Source: Ustilago trichophora (taxonomy: Eukaryota > Basidiomycota > Ustilaginomycetes > Ustilaginales > Ustilaginaceae). From it: a stretch of 64,000 nucleotides of DNA. The notes under the pieces were generated by a model. It saw only the letters and a list, made by a program, of their open reading frames with translations. It did not search any database and was not told where the DNA came from. Below are positions 10,306 to 19,387 of the stretch, piece by piece. The stretch spans positions 558,001 through 622,000 of the forward strand of contig OOIN01000043.1 of NCBI GenBank assembly GCA_900323505.1, in the 5' to 3' direction. Both the position numbers and the translations under genes were made by a program. How positions within the stretch are numbered: position 1 is the stretch's first letter; the number at the start of each line of letters is the position of its first letter.

Positions 10306-11940
10306 TTAGAACTCGTCCTTGGTCCTAGCAGTGGCTTTAGCAACCGAAGCACTGGCAGCACTGGCCGCACTCGAAGCGTCGATACTGGCATGGGCTGCAG
10401 CCTGCTCACCTTTACCAAGAATGTCCTGGACGCCAAAGTAAGCCTGACGAACACCGTCCTTGATATAGCTGAAGATACCCCTGTGACCGGTGTATCTGGC
10501 CCTCATCTCACGCAGCAGCTGGTTCCTCTTCTTGGGGATGCTCTCCAGAGGCATACCGCTGCTCCTGAGATACTCGCGGAGCCTAGCGTCGCTCCAGGAA
10601 ATGTACTCCTTGGCCTCCTTGTTGATCTCGTTGCCGTGCTTCTGGGCGAGCTTGATCAACTCGTCCCTCTTGGCCTGGGCATCCGACTTCATGTAGCCGT
10701 TCTGAATCAACCAGTTGCGCAGATCGCTGTCGGTCCAGCTCGACCAGATCTCGTTCTCGGCCGCGTTGTAGTTCTTGCGAACCAGGTCGAGATACTCGTC
10801 GCGCTTGGCCTCGTAGTCAGACTTGATAACGTGGTTCTTGATCAACCAGCTGCGCAGTTCCGACTCCTTCCAAGTGTCGTAGACATTTTCGGTACCGGTG
10901 GTGTAGTACTCCTTGGCGAGGGCGAGGTACTCATCGCGCGTCTTCTCGGCAGGAGACTTGATGATTCCGTGATCGACGAGCCAGTTGTGAAGGTAGCTGT
11001 TCGAGTAGGCTTCGTAAGGGGCGTTGACGGTGGTGGTGTAAGCGCTGCGCATCTTGGCGAGAAGCTCATCGCGAGTGGCTTGAGACTTGGTCTTGATGAT
11101 GCCGTGAGACTCGAGGAAGGAGCGGAGGTCGTTGTCGTTCCAAGTGGAGTAGACGTAGTCGGTGCTATCGTCGATGGCCTTGGTGACCGCCTGGGAAGCA
11201 TGGGCGTAGGCGGAGCTGCCACTCTTGGAGGCAGCGTTGTAAATCGAGTTTCCAGACTTGCTAGCCTGGGTAGCTGCGCTCTCGACGCTCTTGGAGATGT
11301 CAGAGGCGTGAGGAGCGTGCTTGCTGAGGCTCGAGGCGGAAGCCTGTGCATGCTTGCGTAGGCTGGTAGCCGAGGCGGAAGCGGAGGCGGCGTAGACGGA
11401 GGCCTGTGAACCGACGGAAGCGGCAGATTTGGACAAGGGGTAGTAGAGATCGGTAAGCGCGACGCTCGAAGCAGACTTGGTGACTTGGGCGGCGTAGGAG
11501 CTTACAGCAGATGAGATGGAAGAGGCGGCACTCGAGGCCGAGCTCAGCTGCGACGAGGCTGCGGTCTTGGCAGCGCCGGTGCCGGAAGAAGCCGAGGAGA
11601 GGAGCTTGTCATAGTCGTGCTTGGCCATCTGGCGGAGCTTCTCGCCAGTGGTGTAAGGGGCGATGATGCCTCGGTCGAGGAGGTAGGTGCGGAGGTCAGA
11701 TCTGTGTCGTTGGGGAAGAAGGGGAAATATAAAAGTCAGCAGCCAGTCAGAGGGTATGAGCGGTGTAAGTAGATTGGGGAATGAAACTCACTCGGACCAG
11801 GTGTAGAAAGCAGAGTCGAAAGCATTGGCGCCGTCCTTGGTGAAATCCTGAACCCAATCGGCGGCAACAGGCTGAGGGGCGGTGGCGATGGCAATGCATA
11901 GAGCCAGCAAACCGGCAGAGATGAAGCTGGCCTTGACCAT
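10306..11940 (-). CDS. Ish1-like stress protein with six Ish1 repeats and a signal peptide
   Basis: Two exons, 11792-11940 and 10306-11701, join through a 90-nt intron (GTGAGT donor, CACAG acceptor) that restores the codon inside WSESDLRTYL; the product is 514 residues. A clear signal peptide (MVKASFISAGLLALCIAIAT, cleavage near VAA/DW) sends it to the ER lumen or nuclear envelope, where S. pombe Ish1 and yeast Msc1 act in stress and chromosome biology. Six Ish1 repeats of the type W-S/D-DLR-x-W/Y-L-x-x-x-G/x-I-I are visible, for instance WNDNDLRSFLESHGIIK, WKESELRSWLIKNHVIK and WTDSDLRNWLIQNGYMK. Between repeats one and two lies an Ala/Ser-rich region with LEA-like 11-mer character. The ORF beginning at 11628 is only the second exon. 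Confidence 0.85.
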
Positions 11941-12063
11941 GGTGAGTTTTGGGTTGTTTTGGATGTGCGGTGAGGACTGGCGTTAAAATGATGGAAGAGG
12001 TGGTACTCGTTGAACGATATGAGGTGCAGTCAATGGTGGTGGTGGTGGTGGCGGTGGAAGAGG

Positions 12064-12099
12064 GAGAAGAAGAAGAAGAAGAAGAAGAAGAAGAAGAAA
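12064..12099 (+). repeat. GAA trinucleotide tract
   Basis: Twelve or so GAA units about 125 bases upstream of the Ish1 start codon. It reads TTC on the gene's strand, a pyrimidine-rich promoter tract. Confidence 0.85.
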
Positions 12100-12145
12100 G
12101 AATGATGATCAATATGAAGCCCAAATGGATGGCGATGTGCCAACG

Positions 12146-12146
<1 letters not shown>

Positions 12147-12185
<39 letters not shown>
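12147..12185 (+). repeat. Tandem heptamer GGACTAT, five copies
   Basis: A perfect 7-nt tandem array begins at GGACTAT and ends in a partial GGAC. It lies about 210 bases upstream of the Ish1 ATG in its promoter region. Confidence 0.9.
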
Positions 12186-12637
12186 GGGCCATGTGCAGTC
12201 TGAGTCTAGGATGACTGCGGAATGTGTTGTTGCGAGTCTCTGTGTCTGTGTGATTCGGCAATATTTCTTTGATGTCTCGATTGTGCTTGTCCAAGGAAAA
12301 CCAAAAAGAGCATCATCGAGCTTGCAATTTCGTCACCAAGCTTGCGAGTGTGTCCTGAGAAGGCGCGAGCGGGGCTCACTCACTCCTTTCCACCGCCGTC
12401 TGCGTCACAAAGCAGCGCAACCGACCAACTGCCTCTGTTTGAGTGAGTGAGAATGCCAAGTCCGCTCCATCGCACCCTGTCGAAGACCCCATCTTGTTTT
12501 GCTCAAAGCCTCTTTCAGTCGCTTTCAAGCTCCTGTTCCCTTAAGTCACACTCTCCACAGCAACCTTTTGATCTACTACAATGCTCAGTTGTGAATGCAC
12601 CTGCTGAATGAAGAGAAACGAAAGTGGAGGCATAGCG

Positions 12638-12659
12638 TACTGTACTGTACTGTACAGTA
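12638..12659. repeat. TACTG pentamer array
   Basis: TACTGTACTGTACTGTACAG followed by TA: a period-5 array that ends in a self-complementary TGTACA. Similar short arrays recur at 12770-12780, 50814-50829, 53621-53644 and 55659-55682. Confidence 0.8.
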
Positions 12660-13548
12660 GTGCCAAAAAAGGGGAAAAAACAAAAAAAAAGAAAGAGGAA
12701 TGATTCAACACCACATGAGCACGTTGAACAGCAGCAGCGCAATCTTTAAGCGAGCTTGGCCCTACCGCTTACTGTACTGTTGGACGTGCGGGGTGGTGGG
12801 GGTGACTGTCAACGACGTCATTCTACTCACTTGACATACTGTATATCCGCACATCCATTCGAATGGCTTCTCCTCATCCCTCAAAACTCTCTCTGTTTTC
12901 TCGAAGCTCTTTTTGATCTTTGTCCCGCTGACTCACAACTCGCTTTTCCGGTACAATCTCGTCTCTACCTCCTCGCAAAAGTTCTGTGCCACGTTCACAC
13001 ACACATACACACACACATCAGCATCCAAGCAAAAGAGGCTCAACATGCAAGGCTTACTCAAAGTTCACTGAGCATCATGGGTTCTAGACTTCACCCATGA
13101 ATTTACAGGCACGTCCGCTCTGTCGGAATTCCCATTTTCGTCTTTAGCCAGCCACATAGCCGAGCATCGAACCCTTGCTATATCACTGTATCCTCGAAAT
13201 AGAATGTGGAGCAGCTGCGAAGGTGTCTACCTGTACGGTCTAACACAGTAAATCTCGAAAATCCTTTGCATCGTGCTTTCATCCGAAACTCAAGCCTTCT
13301 TGTGCAGTATCTACTCCTCCGCATCTATGCAGCCACATCTCTCATGATAGTGAGCACAAGCCTCAGACCGAGGCACATGAATGGAATATGGCTTAACGTC
13401 GTGGGTCTATGCTACAAATGGCGTGGTCCGGCGTAGATGATTCTGCCCGAGCGCGGGTATAGTGTTGTGAGTCTTGCGAGTCTTGCTGTGCCATGTTTAT
13501 AGGCCAGGTCCTCAAGTCGATGTGTGTGTTCGAACATGTGTTGACGTT

Positions 13549-14213
13549 TTACGGCGCCTCTGCAGCAGCTCGCGCAGCGGTAGCAGAGCCGATGGTGGTT
13601 CCCTCGACCTCCTCTGCAGACATGACAGCGTTGATATGGGCATCGTGGAGCGGGAAGGCACACATATTGGGAGTCAGCATCTATCAGCACCTTTTTTCGA
13701 GTACAAATGACATGGCATTGTAGCGTCGCCAACTCACCCCATGGACGACGACACGACGGACAGCCATCATTATCCGAAAGCCACTTCATGATGCAGTGAA
13801 GGTGGAACTCGTGGCTGCACTTGCCGAATACTGTTGCAGCCGTCGAATGCATAGTTCAGCAGTACACCCGATCAACCAGGCCATAAGCAAGTCGTCAGTA
13901 CATTTCGCCCTAGATGTAGCCGTTTGTGGACAGTTGGAAGCCACCATGAATCGGCGTGGGTGCAACCGCACTTACAGAGAGGACAGCTATCGCCAGGTTC
14001 TTTACAGCTTGCGCAACAGCCGTCAAAGTTGCTCTGGCAAATACCACAAATGTCGTCTGGGTCCTTGACATCCCACACTAGTAATCCAGAACAGGGAAAG
14101 AGTCGAAAGTATGGAAGTCAGTATCATCAAGTTGACACAGTTGTGGGACACGAGAGAGCGCATCACTTACGCCAATATGCCACCGCATTCCAGGACTTGA
14201 CCTTGACCTTCAT
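13549..14213 (-). CDS. APC11: Anaphase-promoting complex RING subunit Apc11
   Basis: Apc11 is the catalytic RING-H2 subunit of the APC/C ubiquitin ligase. It was rebuilt from four exons: 14171-14213, 13976-14077, 13738-13830 and 13549-13613 (introns of 93, 145 and 124 nt with GTAAGT, GTAAGT and GTGAGT donors). The product is 100 residues. It starts [17 protein letters not shown], then [38 protein letters not shown] and [18 protein letters not shown], so all zinc-binding Cys/His and the Trp contact residues of human APC11 are kept and colinear. The C-terminal tail ([21 protein letters not shown]) is longer than in animals. Exon joins restore the codon at each junction, which supports the model. 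The gene is divergent from the PHAF1-like gene. Confidence 0.93.
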
Positions 14214-14799
14214 GATGTCGACATCGAGCGAGTGTGCCTCAGAAGCTTGGAGCTGTGTACCGTTCGGAATGTGGCTACTACTGTCTAAGTGCGATCGAGA
14301 TGAGTGAAGGATGTTGGTTGCAAGATGTGTCCTTTTGGCAGGCTGTGGAAAATAACAAGGCTCAGACGCACGAGACGCGTCTCTTTGCTCCACATTGGCT
14401 TTCAGTACATGTGAGAGTGGCAGTGTGGGCGTTGGCCGATTTGCATTTTGGACCCTGAATCACAGAATTGGTCGTGCACAACTCTGTATTGGCTGGCGTG
14501 CGCTCTGACCATCCGCTCACCTCGATACAGCAGTACAGTAGCTCCAATTATCCAGTGACTCTCCGCACCTTGGTTTCCTCACTCCTTCCATCTCTGACAG
14601 CTCGCTCGTATATACACTCGAACAAACACTACGGCTTTATACATCATCAGCTTTCCGGGCTCAGAGCTAACTCCAGCCTAACGCCCTCGTGGCTACAAAT
14701 CAGCCGCCGACCCGACACTGCTCTCTCCGCTTGCTGTTCTCGAGTTCGACCACAACACAGCCACCGCTTTGTCTTTGCTCCCCCTTTCTGGTCCGTCCA
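14214..14799. promoter_or_regulatory. Divergent promoter region, APC11 / PHAF1-like gene
   Basis: 586 bases between two start codons. It carries CT-rich stretches before the + strand ATG and a CAGCAGTACAGTA motif near 14526-14538. I see no gene of its own. Confidence 0.5.
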
Positions 14800-16662
14800 A
14801 TGTCGAGTCCTATCTACGCTTCGTCTCCATCGTCTGGTGTCGGTGACGCTCGACATCGCTCTTCTTCCTTCGGTGGCCCTCGACTCGATCTCGTGCTACG
14901 CCCATCCTATGCTCTCGGCCCGTTCAAGCTTGGTCACTCTCTTTGGCACGTCATCAACTACCTTCGATCCCAGCAGTCGCTCTTTCCTCAGATCAACATC
15001 ACCTATGATGAAACGGCTCCTAGACTCGCACCCATCGTCGTCGTCATCCAGCCCAATCTTCACCTCATCTTCAACGGTACCACTCAGCGCCTCGTCATGA
15101 TCACGCTCGAAAACCTCGACGTATCCGCATCGGGTACACAACGGACTCCCTCTCCAACCTCATCATCTGTACCATCTTCAGAGCCAAGTCACCGTCCCGT
15201 CAACCTCATCTACAACGGCAAGCTCATCTACTCCAAGGGATCAGCTAGGTCACCACCTGTTGCTCTCAATCGCTCCACACTCCATCAGATCTTAGGCCCG
15301 ACCTATCCAGGACATCCAGAGTCCTCTACCATAGCTTCTGACAGCCTTGTCGCTTCTGCATATGGTAGCAGTAGCAAATCCAACAGTACGCTCAAGGACC
15401 GCAACGAGTTTGTGCTCACCTACCCTGGTCTTGCCTTTTGCTTCACACTCAAATCCAGCGCAGCAAAGGATGCAGATATCGACAAGTTTCAGCCCGTGTC
15501 CACCATTCACATCTTTTCCGGGACGGATCCTAACCATCCGGATGACGTCCTAGCATCTCCTTCTGCTGGGCCGTCCACCGTCGAGGCACCAAGATCAACG
15601 GGTCGCCCACCCAAAGGTACCCTCTCCCCAACTGCAGCAGTGAATGACTACCAGCAGCTCAACAACGAACGGGACCGAGCAGCACTAGACATCGACGCAA
15701 TCCACATCCGATGCCCTGCCCTTCTCGAAGCCAACATCACACCTGGATCTGGTGTTGCATTGCACTTTGCCAAGAACGGCATCTCGAGAACCTCATCGCC
15801 CATGCCGGATCGCACCACCAACACTGCCTCTCCCGTTAGCGGCGATGCATCTCACGTCGTCGATCTGGTACTCGGACTCACCACACCTCAAGACGCACTC
15901 TGTGACCTCGGTCAACCACAGCGAATCTTTTACAAGGAGGACGACAGAATGCGCATCCACGGCAGTACCGGTGGTCACGGTGGCCGCGGTACGCGCGATC
16001 GTGTCTCGGAGCAAAGCAGTTCCACAGAAGGCTCGCACTCTGGTTCCAACGATCATGACGACTCTGCATTCTTCTACAACTACTTTGATCTCGGCATCGA
16101 CTTGCTTTTCTCGAAAGAGACTTCGCGTATGCCTTCGCTTGCGGAAGTGTATGGTGCTGCTGCGACGGGTCAGGCGCGGTTGGAAAAGGTTATATGTCAT
16201 ACCAACGTGCCTGGCGATGCACTGTTCCAACGCTATAACAGGTGTCCTTGGCGTATCGTCACGCCCGCTTCGACAGAGGGTATTCCTGCCAGTGCCGGCA
16301 AAGGTGCTTCGAGCAAGGCTAAGACCGACCAAGCCGCAACAAATGCCTTTTCGTTCGAAGATCATTTCGACAGCACCTTGAAGGCGGGAGAAGACGATCG
16401 TGGAATGGAGCTCGATCGAGGCACCTGTGCCGAGTTCAGAGGTAGTGGAGGTGTCATTTCTGCCCTCGGTTCCGCGAAGAGCAGCACCACATTGGGTCGC
16501 AAACAGCCAAGTAAGGGAGATGGCACCGACAGCAGCCCGGAGAGAGAACACAATCCATCCAGCGAAGTCATCGTCGATCTTAGCACCAGGTTGGTCGGTC
16601 GTCAAGGTATGGTGTTGGAAGTTGGCAAGGAAGGATCCATGGTAAGCGTTGTGCTTTTCTAA
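14800..16662 (+). CDS. PHAF1/UPF0183 (C16orf70) family protein
   Basis: Members of this family include a mammalian phagophore-associated factor that binds PI3P-rich autophagic membranes with BCAS3, and plant and fungal homologues of unknown role. The 620-residue protein shows the family order: an N-terminal block with LVLRPSYALGPFKLGHSLWH and then VVVIQPNLHLIFNGTTQRL; a YPGLAFCFTL strand; LVLGLTTPQDALCDLGQPQR followed by IFYKEDDRMRIH; a YNYFDLGIDLLFS strand; CHTNVPGDALFQRYNRCPW; and the terminal strand GMVLEVGKEGSMVSVVLF that matches the natural end of the family. Ser-rich insertions separate these blocks and make it longer than the roughly 420-residue animal proteins. I chose the ATG at 14800; an in-frame ATG at 14689 adds 37 residues unlike the family. 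It converges on the TatD-like gene, 49 bases between stops. Confidence 0.85.
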   Translation: MSSPIYASSPSSGVGDARHRSSSFGGPRLDLVLRPSYALGPFKLGHSLWHVINYLRSQQSLFPQINITYDETAPRLAPIVVVIQPNLHLIFNGTTQRLVMITLENLDVSASGTQRTPSPTSSSVPSSEPSHRPVNLIYNGKLIYSKGSARSPPVALNRSTLHQILGPTYPGHPESSTIASDSLVASAYGSSSKSNSTLKDRNEFVLTYPGLAFCFTLKSSAAKDADIDKFQPVSTIHIFSGTDPNHPDDVLASPSAGPSTVEAPRSTGRPPKGTLSPTAAVNDYQQLNNERDRAALDIDAIHIRCPALLEANITPGSGVALHFAKNGISRTSSPMPDRTTNTASPVSGDASHVVDLVLGLTTPQDALCDLGQPQRIFYKEDDRMRIHGSTGGHGGRGTRDRVSEQSSSTEGSHSGSNDHDDSAFFYNYFDLGIDLLFSKETSRMPSLAEVYGAAATGQARLEKVICHTNVPGDALFQRYNRCPWRIVTPASTEGIPASAGKGASSKAKTDQAATNAFSFEDHFDSTLKAGEDDRGMELDRGTCAEFRGSGGVISALGSAKSSTTLGRKQPSKGDGTDSSPEREHNPSSEVIVDLSTRLVGRQGMVLEVGKEGSMVSVVLF

Positions 16663-16711
16663 TCCGCTGAATCGCTGTATACTTTGTCCTTCACAAACCC
16701 CTCAGAACCTT

Positions 16712-17836
16712 TTAGACTCCATCTTGGTCCTCAACCTCGTCTGAACTTTCTGAACCTTTATCCAGCATCGTCCCATAGAAAGTTTGCCAATTTCTCCTCA
16801 GCTGCTTGGCCGCATCTTCCGCCTTCAACCCGTGCAGATTGGCAAAGTATTCATTCGCCCTGACTAGACAACCCTCCATCTCTTTTACTGTATGATGATC
16901 GCTCTCTACCAATACCTGATGCATGTCCACTTGAGCGAGGCAAGATTTGTCGAGAATCTGTTTGTGGTTGATACTGGAAGAGAAGCCTATGTAGATGTTT
17001 TTGTGTTGTTTTAGGATGGATTTGATGACGTTGTTGTCGAGAGTGCAGGAGTGTAGCGAGATACGGATTGCGCCGAAGGAGGAGATGGATGTGTGTTTGA
17101 GGTGGGAGAGTAGGGTTGTGGTGAGGCCTGCTGCTTGAACGGTGTGTAGGGAGACGTTGCGTTTGTGGGTTAGGGCTAGGGAGAGTTGGGATTGAAGGAT
17201 TGTAAGTTGGTGCTGTGGGGGTGTTTTGAGTTTGGTCAACTTGGGTAAAGCAGAATCGGAATGCGTGTGGGAGTGGGGATTGTAGTCCCAGGGTTTGCGA
17301 GGGATACGGAAGGCACGATCGATTCCAACTTCTCCTAGAAGCGCTTGAGGGAATCGGTTGAAATTTTCCTCAATACCGGCTAATACTGTTTCCAAAGAAA
17401 TGGGCTCGGGAAGATCGTCCCATATCGACTCGAGTTCTTCTTTATAGCGCGGGGAAGAAGTGGTGCCGAAGAGGGTGTGGTAGTGATCGTTTTTACTGGG
17501 TGCAGGATGGAGGAGCGAGATGTGATGGGTGAACCAAGGATGCCATCCAAAACAGGGGATCACTCTGGTAGGCTGAAGTAAAGCCAGTTGAGCAACGAGG
17601 GTTTGATCGCGTGCGTTGGTGGACATGCATACGAACTTGGCCACGGGAGAGACGGCGATACGGTCAGAGAGGGACGAGATGTTGTCGTTGTTGCCTAAAG
17701 TGTAGACGGAGGGATCGTCGGTTGGATGACAGTGCGTATCGATTAGGAGGTTGACTAGTGAAGAGGAAGCGTGTGCTGGAATGGAGGATGAGGAGTCATG
17801 TTGAGAGCTGGTGTTGGGATGGCCGACTCCGCACAT
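16712..17836 (-). CDS. TatD-family metal-dependent hydrolase, Scn1-like
   Basis: TatD proteins are TIM-barrel metalloenzymes, several of them DNases; fission yeast Scn1, a Cut9-interacting protein, belongs to this fungal branch. The 374-residue product has the ligand set: IDTHCHPTDD (HxH pair) near the N-terminus, CFGWHPWF, LLGEVGID (bridging Glu), NVSLHTVQAAG, ISLHSCTLDN and VLVESDHH (last Asp), then a helical end with NYFANLHGL-like spacing (NEYFANLHGLKAEDAAKQL). The first in-frame ATG of the open frame is at 18004 and another is at 17941, but residues before 17836 are hydrophobic and unlike the family, so I start at MCGVGHP. A hydrophobic IIII run lies just upstream of that start. Confidence 0.82.
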   Translation of the reverse strand: MCGVGHPNTSSQHDSSSSIPAHASSSLVNLLIDTHCHPTDDPSVYTLGNNDNISSLSDRIAVSPVAKFVCMSTNARDQTLVAQLALLQPTRVIPCFGWHPWFTHHISLLHPAPSKNDHYHTLFGTTSSPRYKEELESIWDDLPEPISLETVLAGIEENFNRFPQALLGEVGIDRAFRIPRKPWDYNPHSHTHSDSALPKLTKLKTPPQHQLTILQSQLSLALTHKRNVSLHTVQAAGLTTTLLSHLKHTSISSFGAIRISLHSCTLDNNVIKSILKQHKNIYIGFSSSINHKQILDKSCLAQVDMHQVLVESDHHTVKEMEGCLVRANEYFANLHGLKAEDAAKQLRRNWQTFYGTMLDKGSESSDEVEDQDGV

Positions 17837-18089
17837 GATGATGATGATGAGCTTGGCTTGGTGGTAAGGAGGTCGCTTCGGTGATGGTGATGTTGAAAGG
17901 TCAGAAAAGAGCTCGAGAAGGTCAACACTAAAAAATCGCATGGTCAAAGCCTCCACATACAACCCAACGCGTTGCACTCCAAACACCTCGCACAGACGTC
18001 GCACAAATCCATCGTTCTTGCATGGGTTTTCAACGTTGTTCCTCTTATTAACTTGTGTCTGTGAAGAAACAAGAAGTACACTAAGACGT

Positions 18090-18876
18090 CTACTGCATGT
18101 ACTTGGTAGGTCGAGGAAGATCTGTTCGGATTGAGAGAAGCAACAAAAAAAAAAAAAAAAGTCAGAATCAATTTCCTCTCCCCCCCCCGAAAAAAAAGGG
18201 TCGAGTTGAGCTAAAACGTACCAAGGACCTGCTTCTTAACGTCGAGTACCTCATCATAGATACCGTCGACAATCTTTTTCATCTCGACACGGTTCTTCTC
18301 GTAGTCGGACTTGCTAGCAGATTGCGAAGATAGAGACTTGAGATCGGCTTCGAGCTTGTTGAGTCTCTGGAGGTGGCCGGTGATCTGCAAACATTCCAAA
18401 AATGAGACTTAGCAACTCTCATCTTTCATACTCTTCTTTTTTTGTGCTACCATCGGCAGCGTTGAGGAAGAGCTCACCTTTTCAGTCGAAGTCTGCAGTT
18501 CCTCCACGGAAGCAAGCATAAGGTTGGAGGCTGCATTGTACTCTTTGAGCAAGTAGTAGTAGCCGTAGGCGGAAGCGATTCCGAATCCGAACAAGAAACC
18601 CAGGACACCTCCCCTGACCGACCCCACAGGGCGACGAATCGTGGGCGTACCAACAACGATGGGTGCTGAGGGAGCGGAGGGGATGGAAGCTTTGGCTTGT
18701 TGGGCAGCACCCTTGACAGTTCCCTCGGCTTGCTTGATGGCACCTTTGGCTTCAGAGAGGCCTTCCTTGGCGGTTCCGCGGGCCGTAGCGGTAGCCTCTT
18801 CAACAACGGCTGTGGTCGTCGAGGCGAAACGGCGCATTGTGTTGGTCGCAAGACGGGTGGAGCGGAGGGCGATCAT
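18090..18876 (-). CDS. Small mitochondrial single-pass membrane protein with coiled coil (unknown function)
   Basis: Three exons (18478-18876, 18222-18384, 18090-18121; introns of 93 and 100 nt, donors GTGAGC and GTACGT, acceptors TTGCAG and AACAG) give 197 residues. The N-terminus (MIALRSTRLATNTMRRFAST) is basic and hydroxylated, a typical mitochondrial presequence. Next comes an Ala/Lys-rich amphipathic stretch, then a single membrane segment (about 92-112: GGVLGFLFGFGIASAYGYYY) and a predicted coiled coil from EYNAASNLMLASVEELQ to the end (LQRLNKLEADLKSLSSQS). Proteins of this layout are conserved across fungi as hypothetical mitochondrial proteins; I do not recognise a named family. Exon 3 adds only DLPRPTKYMQ. 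Confidence 0.65.
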
Positions 18877-19387
18877 GTTGACTGAAGTGCCAAGTGGTGG
18901 TAGAGAATTGTAGGAATGGGTGACTGCACAAGCGTAGCAAATTCAACAAAGAGTGGAGATCAACTATCGAGCGAGCTTCCTTCGCAAGACCGTCACACTT
19001 CGACGACGACGATTTCCGATTTCCGCCGTTGGAACCTTTTTTTCTTTTTTGAAGGTTTGACAATGTGGGAATGCAAAGTGTAACAAATGCGAAGAAAAAA
19101 ATTCGGACTTATCTCAGATTCGGATTTGCCGTGGAGGTGACGATCCCGTGGATCGGCGGCAATGTATCTGCCAAGCGAGCGAGACAACGGACTTGCTCAA
19201 TCCGGCTCTCGCTTCTATTGCTTCTACTCTCTTTCACCAGCACTACCACCACCAGATCTCAAGAAGACTCGACTCCCCTAATCAACAACTAGAGTGCTCG
19301 TCTACTCGGTCTAGGGCCAACTGCTTCAAGCTTCTGCCATCCTACATCAGAGCGACAAGCTCAGACCATCTCACAGTATCGCTTACG
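18877..19387. promoter_or_regulatory. Divergent promoter region, mitochondrial protein / gamma-glutamyltransferase
   Basis: 511 bases between start codons. A run of in-frame codons precedes the transferase ATG (from 19148), but the encoded residues do not resemble the enzyme. The region has short A and T runs (19035-19060 and 19094-19100) and nothing else I can name. Confidence 0.45.

Larger units (their letters stand above)
11941..13548. other. Intergenic upstream of the Ish1 gene
   Basis: About 1.6 kb without a convincing ORF. It holds a GAA tract (12064-12099), a five-copy heptamer (12147-12185), two TACTG pentamer arrays (12638-12659 and 12770-12780), a short A-rich stretch and a CA-rich run near 13000-13018. 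The distal part is downstream of APC11. Confidence 0.6.

Noticed and set aside
16641..16742. Possible terminal intron in the PHAF1-like gene (ATG-GTAAGC ... CTCAG)
   Set aside because: The unspliced end SMVSVVLF matches the natural C-terminal strand of the UPF0183 family, so splicing is not needed.
19148..19387. N-terminal extension of the gamma-glutamyltransferase frame
   Set aside because: The 80 extra residues do not resemble the family and the ATG at 19388 gives the normal type II membrane topology.
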